DNA of 64,000 bases from Doris montereyensis (Eukaryota > Mollusca > Gastropoda > Nudibranchia > Dorididae): positions 596,001-660,000 of the forward strand of contig JAXRKP010000015.1 in NCBI GenBank assembly GCA_037039925.1. Reading direction: 5' to 3'. The number at the start of each line of letters is the position of its first letter. The stretch's first letter is position 1. A model generated the notes under the pieces. It made no database searches and was not told the origin of the DNA. It saw only the letters and a list, made by a program, of their open reading frames with translations. Shown piece by piece: positions 1-56,119 of this stretch. The position numbers and the translations under genes are program-made.

Positions 1-1313
1 GTAAACGTTAGGAATTGAGACCGCTGGCATTTCCCTCTTTAAATTAAGTCCTTTTTCATCTTAAGGTAGGTGAGGTCAACGACCTTTTATTCTGTTTTCT
101 TCAATTCTTCGTGGAAGAGAATTGTTCAAAGAAAATTACGCTAGGTCTAAAAACAAATATCTTTTGCAGTGATCACGTGAGGCAGGGTTCAGATTTTCGT
201 TATTATGTAACAATTGTGGTCTACAAATGAAGCACAGTAAGAGTAGAAAAATACGTAGAAGTGTTGTTTTATGATGTGGAATGAAAGAAAACGTATTCAT
301 ACAGCCCATTATCCTGTAAAAGACAAAAACAATTCATAGGTAACTTTAAATGAGAGTTAGAATATGATGAGACTCTGGCGGTCTGCATGACTTTATGATT
401 GGACAAAAAAAAAATAATTTTCGATCTGGGATCTAATAACGGTAATATCGCGTCAAGCTATTTTCTCGTTGTTCATCTTGTGTAAGACTATTGAGAAATC
501 ATGAAATTTTTGTTTTTGAAATGTCCATTCGGCTTTGCGAAATATTTTTCTTTGTGTGTCTCCTCATGAGATGGGGATTTCGCTGATAACACGGACAAAA
601 ATGTAGCCAATGAGCGTTCATCAGAAAGGAGACTAGTCAGTTTAAATTCGGAGACTGTTCAGGTTAGATTCGGTTGCGTTAGCAAAACCTGCTTTGGCTT
701 ATCGTGAGTGAAACTTTTGTAAAACAGTCCGGCAATCAATAGGTTTTCATGATTTTATTACGTTCTAATAAATAAAGATGAGATAATTTGGTCAAAGAAA
801 AGTCAATCTGAAATCCTGTCTCGGCTCAGTATGAAGTTAAGACCTAGATCTAATACCAGACTGAATGGCATTTAATGTCAATGAGTTTCTTGAGGCCTTA
901 AATTTAAATTAACAAAATTAAAAATTTATTTTATAATTAAAAATTCTCATTAGCTTAGAACACGTTCATTTTTGCTCTAACTAGAAGAATTTTTTACGTT
1001 ATTAAAGGCGATTTTTTACACCACAATTTTTGAATATTGGGGACAAAAGTAGGACTTACTCGTAAATATGTATAATACTAATAGAATTTTACTCATATAC
1101 AAACTGTTAAGATCCTTACAATTATGATATATCATTTGAGTTTCCACCAATAATAATTTTCCGCCCTTTTAACTTTCTAAGAGTTTTATAATAGGGAATA
1201 GAATGTTTATAGATATTATGTATTTGTCTTCCTTCTTTATGAATTTATGTGGTTGAAAAAATCTGTATTAAAACTGATGCTATTTTAAAAATAATTTTTA
1301 TTCTTTGTTACAG
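1..1313 (+). other. Intron upstream of the first visible synaptojanin exon
   Basis: AT-rich DNA ending in TTTGTTACAG just before exon 1. No coding match to the conserved synaptojanin N-terminus was seen, so that exon lies before the window. No repeat was recognised. Confidence 0.6.
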
Positions 1314-43772
<42,459 letters not shown>

Positions 43773-44599
43773 TGATTAGCTCTCTATTTGTTGCATGTTT
43801 AGTCTTTCAGATGATTTTCCTTATGATATTTATCTGTATTATGGTTTTGATTATATATTTTGTATCAATTGGCTTTTGTATTTTATTTTTTCTATTAGAA
43901 TTTAGGCTTTGTTTTTGTTTTGTTTTTGTAGAATTTTTGTTGTTGTGTCTTTTACTTGGTCGATGCTTGGCAGGTTCAATGTCTGGATGTCTGATAGTTT
44001 GAGGAGTTTACAATATAACAAGTTATAACGTGTAAGTTGAATGAGGATAGACAAACTGTCAGAGGTCTACACTAGAGCAAGAAAATTAAATTATTGTCTT
44101 GATCGTATTGATCAAATGGCTGACATGGTCAGACACTGTAGCCTGTATTACTTGTAAGGTCAATTAATGTTGTTGTAACTCCTTTGCTTAATAGATGATT
44201 TTCATTTGGAGATAATTGTGTGGTATTTGTAGCTGTTTTGATGGAAAAATTTCATTAATACTCTGTGAGCTCAATGCTATCGTGTCATATTTCCATTTTT
44301 TACAATGCTTAGAAATGTGCTTGAATTCTTTGACAAATGTAAGGACATGGTACCAAAAACATTTCATAACCCATCTTTCAATTTTTCTTATGACAATAGG
44401 TATAAAAACAAAGAGCCAAGACTGGAGACGACACGATAGCACCCAGCTCATGACCTAGTTACTAGTTGTTATGCCATGCCATTTTGTGCATAGTGATAAA
44501 ATGAGTCACTCTGCTGATAAGAAAAGTGTGAATTATCAGATGTTCATATGGGGAGAACAGTGTTTTCTTTCAAATTGCTGAGCTTCAAATTATTGCTAC

Positions 44600-45808
44600 T
44601 TTTTGTTTGGTTGTTCTCCATATTTGTAAAGATATGAATTGTGATAGTTTTAGATTTGTTTGTGCTAAAAGCGACCATTGTATCAAATATATATGTAGTT
44701 GTATCATTGGTTGTTTTTACCTTACGTACAAGGTATTGATTTGCCACAAGATTATATATATCATCACATCTGGTACGGTTTCATATAAGCTGAAAATACT
44801 CTTATGCATGGGGATTGGTTTGGGATAGGAGGAGAGGTTGGTGGCTTCTTCTTGGTGCACAGCTCAGTTGGAGACTTGGTGGACTCTGCAAATACAGTTT
44901 CTTGTTCTGCTTAGTCCAGAGGTAATGAATGTTTTATTAAAATCCCCAACAACCTTGCTCTTTATCCGCTCTTTGACTGAACTCATTAGTCTTTGTTCCT
45001 CACCTTGATTCTTTTTTTCATTTTCTTTCAAGTTTACTCATGCTTGAACAACCTAATACTGAGTGATGTAATCAAAAGCGTGTTGTATGAGCTGTTGTGT
45101 CCATGATAACTTAGTTTTGACACTAACCATCCGTCACAGGAGCAGTGACTAGTATCTGTCTAAAGAGAAAGGGTTTCTCCACCAGGGAAATTTCACTGTT
45201 TAAAATTTTGTCTTCTTTAAGTTAAACCTTTTGATTTCTACTTTTCTAACCATTTTTCCCGATTTAATGTAGGCCTACTGCTGTATTTTTTACTTTTCAT
45301 ACATAGTGTTTTAAAAGTTTGTCTGGATGGATAATTGAAATTTAATGCTTTGAATCTATATTTCTAAACGCCAATTGATAGGCAAACAACTGCTTTAGGG
45401 GAAAATGGTGAATCTGAAATCTGCTCTTTCTGGAATGTGCTCTTTTGTCATTAAAGTTTTCATTGACTGAAAGCAGTGACACCCATGCGACTGTGCAATA
45501 TAAGACCGCTGAATTTACTCTATTGATCAGTTGCTGTCAATATTATTTTGTCAATGTTACGCTGTTTTTTATTTCATTCTTTATGTATGTTTGTGTTATT
45601 TGTATATGGTGTAGAAAAATGGTTTAACAGATTCATTCAACGTTTTCAGTATGACGTTAGGTCTGTGAATATACTTTTCATTGCATTTGTACATGTGATT
45701 CATATGGATTTGGTTATTATATAAATATTGATTGTAATGTGATTTTAAGACTGGCATTTATTTTTGTTTGGTTGTTCTCCACATTTGTAAAGATATGAAT
45801 TGTGATAG
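44600..45808. repeat. 47-bp direct repeat pair in the 3' UTR
   Basis: TTTTTGTTTGGTTGTTCTCC and AAAGATATGAATTGTGATAG occur at 44600-44647 and 45761-45808 with one mismatch. Confidence 0.9.
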
Positions 45809-46072
45809 GTAGTAATTTTTCAAGTTATTCACTAGAATTGCTGTCTTAGTTATCACTATCCCTTTATTTTCATGTACATGTAACAAATGTTTGATGTTTA
45901 CATTTGTGACATAAAACAAGGATCAAACCTTTAATTTGGAACATTGAATGTTTTGTTTAAAAGAGCTTGGCTTGGTCTTCATGCTTTCTTTGAAAATTTG
46001 TAAAATTTTGTGGTAAAATTGCTAAATGGACGGCTCATTCTTGTTTTCTTTTTTAAGTGCTGTTTTAAAAAA

Positions 46073-46078
46073 AATAAA
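46073..46078 (+). terminator. Candidate poly(A) signal AATAAA
   Basis: AATAAA in an A-rich context, followed by TTGTTTTTTAATT about 10 bp later. Confidence 0.5.
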
Positions 46079-46239
46079 GAATTGTTTTTTAATTATTGAA
46101 TTCTTAGTATTAGCCTCGTTTTAATGTTGCACATGATCTGATGTTTTCAAATGCATGAGCTTGGTATAGTTTTTCTAGAAGTCGTATAAAACACCAAAGA
46201 CCTCACAGTGATAAATGATGATAATGGACAACTCCACAG

Positions 46240-46330
46240 AAGAAAACAGAACAGACACGTGACATTTAGGGTATGATCCTTTGTTCCTTTGTTAGACGAC
46301 GAGTGATGTGAAAGAAGAGTGGAGGGGAGA
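46240..46330 (-). repeat. Family C repeat fragment
   Basis: GTGACATTTAGGGTATGATCC followed by a purine-rich tract, similar to 18495-18560. Confidence 0.4.
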
Positions 46331-46483
46331 AGAAATCAAGGAAAGGAGGATGGTGATGATAGCGACAAACGTGGCGCGAAAATGAGACAGGAAATTATGT
46401 ATGTGACAATAAACACAAATAAATGACAAGAACACAGAGGTGTGGCAATGCGTTCTAGCTAGGTATCCTTGATTTCTTCTCGT

Positions 46484-46607
46484 AAGCGGTTGGCAGGTGC
46501 AGCTTATTTCCTCTCACTCTTTCACTTATCTTTCATCTTGCTGTTTCCTCTTAATTCGCCCTGAAATCACCGCATATGGTGTTCAGGGTAAATTTCAATG
46601 TAACAAA
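46484..46607 (+). repeat. Family B interspersed repeat
   Basis: CTTGCTGTTTCCTCTTAATT, CGCCCTGAAATCACCGC, ATATGGTGTTCAGGGTAAAT. Confidence 0.88.
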
Positions 46608-46624
46608 ATCATTTCGTCTCCTCT

Positions 46625-46765
46625 CCACCCTTCTTAAACATTGCTTTCTGTTCTTCCTTCTGATATCACACTGTTTAGAGTTGTAAATATTGCTCATTTG
46701 TAGTCTGACAAAGGCTTACACCTAAAACGTCATATATGTTTGTGTTCTGTCTTTTTTGCTAGGAG
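46625..46765 (+). repeat. Family C repeat
   Basis: TTTGTAGTCTGACAAAGGCT, TACACCTAAAACGTCATA and TGTTCTGTCTTT match 56862-56925. Confidence 0.65.
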
Positions 46766-47149
46766 TTGTCACATATTGTTGTTTTATCATTTTTGCTAGA
46801 GAAAGTCAATATAATGTTTGCAATCCGTTGCTGTTCAAGTGATACTAATCATTCAAACCTTCCCAGCTGTGATAAAGTCACAGCGTGAATTAACTAGATA
46901 ATTTGCATTCCATTAAAATTAAACCACAAGCTTTTATCATTGACATAGTTCTTCTAGTCACATTTTCCATCTCTTTATTATAACAGGAAGTACTGATACA
47001 TTCACTGACTTTTTTATTAAGTTATTTGCTTGTTTGAAGTGAAGATGTGTCCACTTTCTTGTATATAATAAGATGTCTGTTGGTGTGAATTTATGTGGCG
47101 TGCCAACTTACAAACAACTGCCTCACTTTGACCGGTAGAATTTCCGTCA

Positions 47150-47287
47150 GCAGCGGGCGATTGTGTGTCCTACTTCTTTCCTTTGACTCTTCCTTTCATT
47201 TCTCTTTTATTTTGCTGTTTCCTCTTAAGTCACCCTGAGATCACCACAATGGTGGAAGGGGTAAATTTCAATTAAACAAACAAAGAA
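47150..47287 (+). repeat. Family B interspersed repeat
   Basis: TTGCTGTTTCCTCTTAAGTC, CACCCTGAGATCACCAC, ATGGTGGAAGGGGTAAATTT, ending AAACAAACAAAG. Confidence 0.88.
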
Positions 47288-47398
47288 ATCCTTTCAGCTG
47301 ATCTGCTTGTGTCTTTTGCGGCTCTAGTGTCCTTTTGTCGTTTCAAACTTCTTGAGTTTGTCAAAGACAAAAATATAACTTTTATACCTCACTCATGT

Positions 47399-47655
47399 GA
47401 GGCGCCGGTTGCTCAGTTTGTAAAGTGTCCGACTATCGCCCTGGAGGCCCATGTTCGATTTCAGTCCGGGCATATTTTTCTGGCCCTCCTGTCAACCCAG
47501 CAGTGAAATGGGTAGCTAAGTCTGTTCACTTGGCGAATGTAAAGGTGACATGGAAAGCAATGGCAAACTACCACATTGTACCGTATGCTTAAAACAATCA
47601 GGACTCTACTCCTGGTTACCTATGCTTAATTCTGCGTATGGGACTACTTTATTTT
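47399..47655 (+). mobile_element. Family E tRNA-derived SINE, full length
   Basis: GGTTGCTCAGTTTGTAAAG (box A) and CATGTTCGATTTC (box B) head the element. The body carries TGGCCCTCCTGTCAACC, GAAATGGGTAGCTAAGTC, ACATGGAAAGCAATGGC, AAACTACCAC, AATCAGGACTCTACTCC. Other copies lie at 25236 and 27960. Confidence 0.88.
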
Positions 47656-49077
47656 ACGGGGATCAGGTTTTTCCTTCATTCATTTTATTTTCATGACATG
47701 ATAAGATATTCTTGAAATCAGACAATTGATAGAGGAAAATTTTACTCTTTAATGAAAATTGATAGATTTAGTTATGAAAGGGAAGGTGTATAAATTAAAA
47801 CAGTAGTTCGTCCAGCCATGATGTATGTCCTAGAAACTGTTGTCCAGATAAAAAGTAAAGCTAGAGATGAAAATATTGTGGTTCTCCTTGGATGTGTCAA
47901 AGTTGGATGAAATTTGGAACGAACACATACGAGGGAAATTCAAATGGGAAAATGGGCTAGGAGTTAAAATTAGGGAAAGCAGACTGAGATGATACGGCAT
48001 GTTTTTAAAAATTATTTGATATAGACAATTTTAACCATTACCATTGTACTCGGTATGTCTAAATTAGCTGACAAAGATCTTAAAATTGTTTTTTTTTATT
48101 ATAAGGTTGCCATGGATATTCATTACGAAAATATCAACTTCATTTCAAATAGACTTTTTCAGTTATAAACAAATTTGGCTATAACTTTGGACACACGTTA
48201 TTCAGTTCAATATCTAGCCGCTTTTTTGGATAAATGAAACTGTTTTCCTTTTATGAATTTGTTTAAAATGCATATAGATCTAGCAACCTTTCCAATTTTT
48301 GGCAAATTTAATCACAAAAAATTGTTTTGCAAAACTTTGAAGAGATATAAAAAAAAAAAGCTACTAGGGGAATATTTTTTTGCACTACAGATGTTATATA
48401 CCAAATTTGAGGGCAATCGGAAAATTTAAAAAAAGGAGATCACATATCACTGTCAAAAAGTAACATTTTGAGAAAAGCATTTAAAAAAAAATTCTCATTA
48501 TCTTAATTTTTTTTCACCTGTAAAAAAAGAATAATATAATACTTTGAAACATACAATCGTGAGAGGCTAGCAAATACTTCATGTCGACCCTATTTCAATT
48601 GCTCCAGATCCCTTGTACTCATGTCGGGATGGCATTTTTCTTATAACAGATGCGCAGAATGTTTCCCGTAATATTCGGGCGATCTTAGATAATATTAACA
48701 ATGATTCGTTAAAAGTAGATTTTTTGGATAGAGTACTTTGTGGTAATTAAAATGAGTACAACTTGTCATACTTTAGACAAAATTTCCTGCTTTCATGTTA
48801 CAACCGATGTTTTGAAGGTTCTAAAAAATCTTATAAAATGAAAGAATCGATACTGAGCCTTTGTTATGGTATGAATGTCAAGGGAATGAACTGCTCCATC
48901 CAGTAGTGCAATAAAAGAGGTCCCATTTGTGTTAAATAAATAAAACTGCCTTCTCAGGACACCCCCCCCCCCTCCTCCCCCTTCCTTTAAGTCTTCTTCT
49001 TCTTCTTGCTTTTTACACAAGCATTACTTTGAAAATATTTATTTGTAACTTGTTTATCTCTTTCTCTTTATCGATTC

Positions 49078-49273
<196 letters not shown>

Positions 49274-50649
49274 ATTCTCCATCAGTGTGTAATTGCATAT
49301 CAATATTTTTTTAGAAATTAAATCCCACCAGGTCTTAAAAATAGCTTTTTTTCATGACATATGTCTAATCTACTTAATCATTTTACCCGTGTATAAATAT
49401 TTAGAATATTATGATCCATGTAACTTAAAAGTTTATCAAAGCAGCGAAGCAAAAGCTTCATAAACCCTTTACTAGTCATGACAGTGACAGGCTTAACTTA
49501 TGTGGTGAAATTTAAAGATGTGATATATGGTATAAGTGATTTTTTTTTCTCTTCCGAATACGAGTGCTATCTTCTTAGGAAAAATATATGTTTATTTATA
49601 TTTATATGCATAGTTTTGTGCATTTATATTTGACGTTATGATGAAATAGGAATTAATACAGGTATTTTAGTAGCCCTATTGCCAATATAGATGTTAAAAG
49701 TGAATGTGTAATATCTGATATGATTACAGGAAGAGAATAGGGACTAACTTTTCCATTTTTTCATCTGAAGAAATCTTCTAAATGTTATAATATATGAACA
49801 CTGAAGATGAAATTAATTGCCAATCATGCATTATATATTTTGTCCACTCGTTGATGGACGAGTCTCATTCTTTCTGCTTTATTGGTTCTTACTTTGAAAG
49901 GTTTTTCAGTTCACTCAAGCATTTCAAGATAATGATTGGCTGAATAATAATGTAATGTCATTGAAAGTTTGCTTTGTTTCCTTACATTAATGAAATAATT
50001 TGCTCTTTTAATAGATAACTTACAATATCTTAATATAGTATGTTTTTCTCTTGTATGTAAATATCTGTCTTCTTAGAAGTTTACTTATTCTCCTGTTTGA
50101 GTACCTTTCAGCTGTGTTATCACGGATAAGCACTTATTCCATGTCAAATTACAGTGTTGTTTGATTATGCATCACAGTTAATAATTTTTGTCAGATGTAT
50201 TTTCTGTAAACATATTATTTTATTATATGATATAAAATATAAAAACAACAGTTTAAAGAAATCCTACCAGTAAGCACTCTTTCCATTCAATTGTGCCAGG
50301 CTTATTTTTGCTCTGCTGGTCACAAAAAATAATTAAATGGCTGAGGTCATAGTAATAGTAGGTATCGCAACCATTTTGTTGTTGTTGTTGTCAAAATCAT
50401 TCATAAACAATCTTTAAAAATAACAAGGAAGGATAATAATCAATGTAGCAAATGTTTTCCTACAGCATTGTGTTTCTTGTTTTTTTTTCTTTTTTTTCTT
50501 TCTTTCTTTGATCATAAATAAATTGACCCTACTCTTATTTGTATGATCCGAGCAAGCTGCCTTCCAGAGTGATCACATATAGAGCTTTTTTTATGATATT
50601 GTTTCTTAATGAAATGCCTTTAAAGCCCTGATTTTGATTTGATTTGATT

Positions 50650-50730
50650 TTACCCACACCTACGACTAAGGTGATCTCTGGGGTTTTGGTAGCATTTTTA
50701 AATTTATTTGAACTGCCCTGTAAACACATC
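50650..50730 (-). repeat. Family D fragment
   Basis: ACTAAGGTGATCTCTGGGGT and CCCTGTAAACA match 22955-23025. Confidence 0.6.
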
Positions 50731-50999
50731 ATCATAAATATGAAAATAACTGAGATATTTACACACCAAAAAGAACATTTTAAAACTGTGTGAAGACAGA
50801 TGAGGAGGTAACTTGCAAAATCTGCTAAGTCATTTAGAATGATTTTGAGAAAACGCCTGCTTTTTGATACAATATGATGGCTTCAATGTGCAATTTTTTA
50901 TTTTTGTCTCCTGAAAATATTGAGTGAAAGAAGAATATTGACAATGTTATTCTTGATGACAAGTTGGTTGTAATTCTGATTATGCAAATTAAAGTTGGG

Positions 51000-51309
51000 A
51001 CTTAGCAGGTTTTGAAAGTGGTTCTTTTACTTAGCAGGTTTTGAAAGTGGTTCTTTTACTTAGCAGGTTTTGAAAGTGGTTCTTTTACTTAGCAGGTTTT
51101 GAAAGTGGTTCTTTTTACTTAGCAGGTTTTGAAAGTGGTTCTTTTACTTAGCAGGTTTTGAAAGTGGTTCTTTTTACTTAGCAGGTTTTGAAAGTGGTTC
51201 TTTTACTTAGCAGGTTTTGAAAGTGGTTCTTTTACTTAGCAGGTTTTGAAAGTGGTTCTTTTACTTAGCAGGTTTTGAAAGTGGTTCTTTTACTTAGCAG
51301 GTTTTGAAT
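51000..51309. repeat. 29-bp tandem array, about 10.7 copies, nearly perfect
   Basis: Unit ACTTAGCAGGTTTTGAAAGT plus GGTTCTTTT; the only variation seen is an extra T in two units and the final partial copy. Confidence 0.97.
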
Positions 51310-52099
51310 GTCACCAAGCATAGTGTGAGTAGTAACATGTCAGTTTCTTCCCATTTTCAGTGCAAATTTCAAGGTATTGAAAACTTTAATATTAAACGAT
51401 ATCTAAAGCTGTTAACCCTTAAATGAGTCGTCATGGGAGTGAGTAAGTGACTATACTCTGTTTACCATAAGCGGTCATCTCATGGGTTTTCATAGGGAGG
51501 AAGAACATAAAAATGAACAGAAATAAGGAGATAAAGTTAAAAGACAGGAAGACGGAAGACAAAAAGGCAAGCAAAGCACCCAGAGTGCCCTCCCACTACC
51601 TGCAGTCTGAAGTCCAGCAATCTTAGTTTTTTTAAGGTTTATTATTTTAAATTCCATGGACTTTAAACCACAACTGCTGAGAGGTCATGGGTTCGGGTCC
51701 TTTTAAAGTCAATACCTTTTTTCATTCGGTTAGGCAAGAAAATTAACTTCATTTGCTTCACTTCAAATATATGACTGAGTTAAAATAACAATCATGAGGT
51801 TCAGTGGTTTCGGCATAGACATGGATCTGTGATGCTTCAAACTCCCTAAGGCTTGTTGAAGTAACAGGCAGTGATATCGTGCCCTATTATTATACGATAA
51901 CCTGTACCGATTTGCCCTAAATGTTTAAAACATACAATCATTCTTAAACTTAATGCAACTCATTTTTCACATACTGACATAAATTTAAAAAAATACAAAC
52001 TAGACAATGAAATTCAACACAAAATAAGAAAATGTATTGGGCGAAAATAGGGTAACAGAGCATCAGAGTGGGAACACTCCCTAGCTAACTTGAAGTTGA

Positions 52100-53790
52100 A
52101 GCCATAAAAAAATCAAATGGCATTGGACATGCTGTCTTCTTGCAGGCAGTCACAGTGCTCCTTTTCATCCGATGAATCTGTGAAAGTGGAAGTGGAATTG
52201 GCCCCTGAGATAATCGAACTCAAAAATATGAAACGGGGATTTTTTCCCACCCTTCTCCTACATTGGCCATCATAAGTTTCTTTACATCTACAAGTTTCAC
52301 GTCACTAACATGTACACCAGGCACAACAAACAGGGGTTCTTGGCGAATGTCTGTCCCTTTTTTGTTATTATATGTCTATCATTCAACAGGCTTCGGTAAT
52401 TAGGCTCTGCCTGAACTCTGATGTTTTTGCCTCTATGAAGAAAAAAACGCTTGTTCTCTTGAATCTTAATTGGCAACCGCTTCTTTAGAGTTTTGTCTGA
52501 TATTTCCTTGAAGTCGAGGACATCCCAGTCTTCCCCAGCAAGTCGCAAAGTTCCTTGTTTTCTAAATACCGAATGATACTCTTCTGGTGAGTAAATTCTC
52601 TCCATCTTCCTCAGATTTTTCTCCACCACACCAAAAACCCTGTCACATGGTAGGAATGAATGTCCTCTTACAGGAAACAGAAATTCAATTGTCTTTACAT
52701 GGGAAGGTGCATGTTAAGTAAGCCAGTGACCCGCCGTGTAAATGAATGCAGAGTTTTTGTTTTGGCCACCACATGCATCGGCGACCAAACGCACACAGTC
52801 CACTACGTCCATGTTAGAATTTTTCAGAGCATGAAAAACTGCACTTGAACATGAATAAACAAAGACATTGTCCGGTGTCAAGGAGCCATCTGCTTTGGCC
52901 TCTACAACAGTGAAATTATAGATATAAAACTGCCGGCTATAAAAGGCGATTTGATCGGAGCTTTTGGCAGCACCTGATTCTGTTGATGATAAAAAAACAG
53001 AAGTTTCAAGGCCTGGCCGTCTCATCCAGAAGTTGATAAAATGCCTTCCCTCTCATTGTGTGAATTCTCATGTCTGTCATCAACGATTGTTTGGCCAGAG
53101 GATCCTTTTCATCTCGTAGCTGGTTTTTAAGTCTTTCACACAATGAACATGCATCAGTTTTTGGAGAACTGAAGCCAATTCGAAACTTTTTAAACATCCT
53201 TCTAAAAAAATTACTGCATTGGATGATCATTGTATTCAGCAAGATGCATCTTCCACAGTTGTTTAGTAGAAGAAATGTCTGATGGGAGATAAATCTTTTT
53301 GGATTTATTTCTGCCGTAATGGCTTTCTCTTGCTTTCAGGCTTTTAATGAAAGTAGAGACTGCATCCCTTTTGACTTGAAATAACCATTGTTTTTGGTCC
53401 CCACCTCACTTCTCTGTCCATAATCCTCCATTGTTTGCACAATGTTTTGCAATATTTTCTACGTGACAGCGTGCTACTCCCAACAATTTCAAAAAGAAAT
53501 CCTTACAGACCCTCACTTTTTCACCAGAAGCAGTCATAATAAAAAATATGCTTTCGCCAGAAGTTCTAGTACGTTGCTTCTCAGTACCATTTCTTTTCTT
53601 TTCTTTCTTCTTTGAAGTCACCGTAATGAATTTTGACATCATGTTGTCCTGGTCAATTTTCGTTTTATGGTTGTATAAAGTTGCATTAAATGCTTCCATG
53701 TCCCTATCTGTGACTTGTTAGCACTTGTAGGCAGTCTTACAAGCATGATTGCAAGGTGCACGCATTGGGGCCTTTCGAGAATGTCTGCGA
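52100..53790 (-). pseudogene. Degenerate DUF7869-type (transposon-associated) gene
   Basis: Reading from 53790 down, conserved blocks follow in order: CNHACKTAYKC, FFLKLLGVARCHVENI, FIKSLKARESHYGRNKSKK, GFSSPKTDACSLCERLKNQL, AFYSRQFYIYNFTVVEA, VRLVADACGGQNKNS, EFLFPVRGHSFLPCDRVFG, and a Lys-rich C-terminus to about 52100. This is the layout of a large, multi-copy invertebrate family that I believe corresponds to DUF7869, thought to have an RNase H-like fold. Breaks seen: a stop after KTAYKC, frame changes near 53405, 53220 and 53025, and TAA after GHWLT near 52710. TTTCGCAG near 53783 may be an old splice acceptor. It is unlikely to make a full protein. Confidence 0.7.
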
Positions 53791-53839
53791 AATAGACCAA
53801 CAACAAAAAAATGAATAATAAAAGTAAAGTGGGAATTGA

Positions 53840-54170
53840 TAATAATTATAGCGCTTTATATAGCCGTCCAAGCCTTAAAGCAGTTTACACAGTTTACAGA
53901 ATTACTTGCCCCTAGCAGGCCTGATCCTTCATTTGCCATCTCAATCCCCAGGGAACATATTATACTGCTATACAATACAGGGCAGCATTTCAAAGCACTC
54001 TAACAAAATGACAAGATCTTCCAATTGCTTTTTCACTGGGAACTCATTTTACGACTGTGGGAAATGGAAATGTGTGTTAAACGTCTTTCCAAACACGAAC
54101 AGTGTCAGGATTTGAACCACGCATTTCCCAATCGTTCTGCCATAACCACTCGGCCATCACGCCATCCAAA
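53840..54170 (-). mobile_element. tRNA-derived SINE
   Basis: Minus strand: GGCGTGATGGCCGAGTGGTT (box A), GCGTGGTTCAAATCC (box B). The other end carries TAATAATTATAGCGCTTTAT, a common retroelement 3' motif. Confidence 0.8.
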
Positions 54171-56119
54171 GAGGCACGAATCTACTCTCTGAAAGCATTA
54201 TAGCATTTTAATTTTTTTTTTTATACCAGTCTATCTTTTTAAAAACTAAGAGCTCTCACATATATAGCACTCTGTTCACGAATTTGTTCAAAGCACTAGA
54301 CATGATCAACAATAGTCGTAAAATGTAAACATTAAAATCCATGTAATAATCGTTTTTCCTTTCAACTTGAAATTCAATAGATAATCAATATGTATATATA
54401 CATGTCAAGCATAAGATTTAACTTAATTTGAACTGTTTTTTATATAAGATAAGAGGTTTTAAACCATAGTAATCTGCGAGCACCAGTCCCACTTCACCAT
54501 GCTAAATACAGTGACTTAGCATCGTTTGATTATCATAATTCCCAATCGAGGTGAATCTAGATCTACATGTCTAGCCTATTCAAGCTAATCTATTCAAAAA
54601 CCATTAGCATAAACTTGTGAAACCAATGTTTCGTCTAAGAATTAAAATGTCCTCACCTTGCGAGCTGCATTTGTTTCCATTTAGGGCCTTTGATGGGAGA
54701 TTTTGCCACTATTAACAACAGGGGATGTTGTTATTTTCGTTGAAATCCTTCCACAGTTAGTGAACTCTCCTCTATGGTTAGCCTGTCGTCCTTTCTCCTC
54801 TAATTTTTATTGTGTGTTTCTTTTCTCGGCGCTGTTGCCATTTTCCTCTTCACATTCTGAGGTCTGAGATTGCTCCCTCATGGTAAATAATTGGGTTGAG
54901 TTTAATTTTCTACGATCTACATTTGTGTCGAAGTGTAGCTAAGTCAATACATGATGCATTGGATGAAAAATATAATATATATTGTATTGTCTTGAACAAG
55001 GAAAACAAAATCCAATTTCAGTTGGGCTTTTTACGTTTTGCCTTTTTTATTCACTAAAAGTGGATCTTGTTTTGACCACAAAATATGTCCTAAGGTTTCA
55101 AAGCAAAGCATCTACTTACCGATATACTAAATATAAATATATATATAGGACACACTAATTCACAAAGATGTGAATTCAGACAAGAATTATTTTTTTAGTC
55201 AAACAGTTTTTTTGTTTGAGTGTCACAATAAAAGTGATCATCTCTGTGAAGTTGACTGTAATTCAAATGAGATTTTTATTTGTAATCATTTTGTTAAAAC
55301 ACTTCATTTTCTTGATTTGCATTGTTTTAATTGTTGTAACCGCTTTTATTATAAAAATTACTGTTTTACACTGTTTAATGAATTTTCCCTTTGATGAGCT
55401 GGTACATCAAATTACTTGTAATTACACTGACTAGTGACTGACTAAAAAACCAAATAGCGTTAAGTGCTCAAAGCATTGGTGCATGTGATTTGCCAGACTT
55501 GTCTTCTATTGTTTTTCCTGGCTTTGTCTTTGTCATAGATTTTAACAGTTGAGTCGCGTATGTTATTGCTAATATTACCTATTCTGTTTTTGTCACATAT
55601 TAATTGTTGAGTTGCCATGTTTTCCATAATACTTTATGGTCCTTTCAAAAAAGCTCTATGATAAGGTAAAAATGTACCCTACACATTTCAGGCACATGTT
55701 AAAAGAGAAGAGCTGACGTATTTATAGAGCAAATGGCTAGGATTTGATATTGAATACTGCATAAACTGAAGCATAAACTGAAAGAAAATAAAGTAAAACT
55801 AAAAATGAAAGAAGACAAAGTACAGGTTCAGATAATGTGAATATGAGTTAGTATCTCATATTCTGAGTTATAATTGCCCCCCCCCAAAAAAAAAAAAAAA
55901 GACAAAAACAAAGAAAAACAACCCTAACCTAAAACTTATAAGAAGTAGAAGTAGAAAAGAAATTCACATCCTTGGATCCAGGGAATGAAAAAGATCTTGT
56001 CTTCCACACACTCTCTTACAGACAATTAATGTGAAATATTCTTTTCACTTTCCTTTTCTTGATGCAACCATTCACCCTTCCTTCCCCCCCCCACACACAA
56101 AAACAACCAAACAACCTGC

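Larger units (their letters stand above)
43773..46100 (+). other. SYNJ1: Synaptojanin 3' UTR (predicted)
   Basis: AT-rich and without coding sequence, ending near an AATAAA at 46073-46078. A 47-bp segment is duplicated inside it (44600-44647 and 45761-45808). The end is inferred from the signal only. Confidence 0.55.

Noticed and set aside
1..6. GTAAAC at the very start of the window as the donor of the missing first exon
   Set aside because: It could be, but no preceding exon sequence is visible to support it.
51000..51309. Regular short repeats as a CRISPR array
   Set aside because: Units are head-to-tail without unique spacers, in an animal intergenic region.
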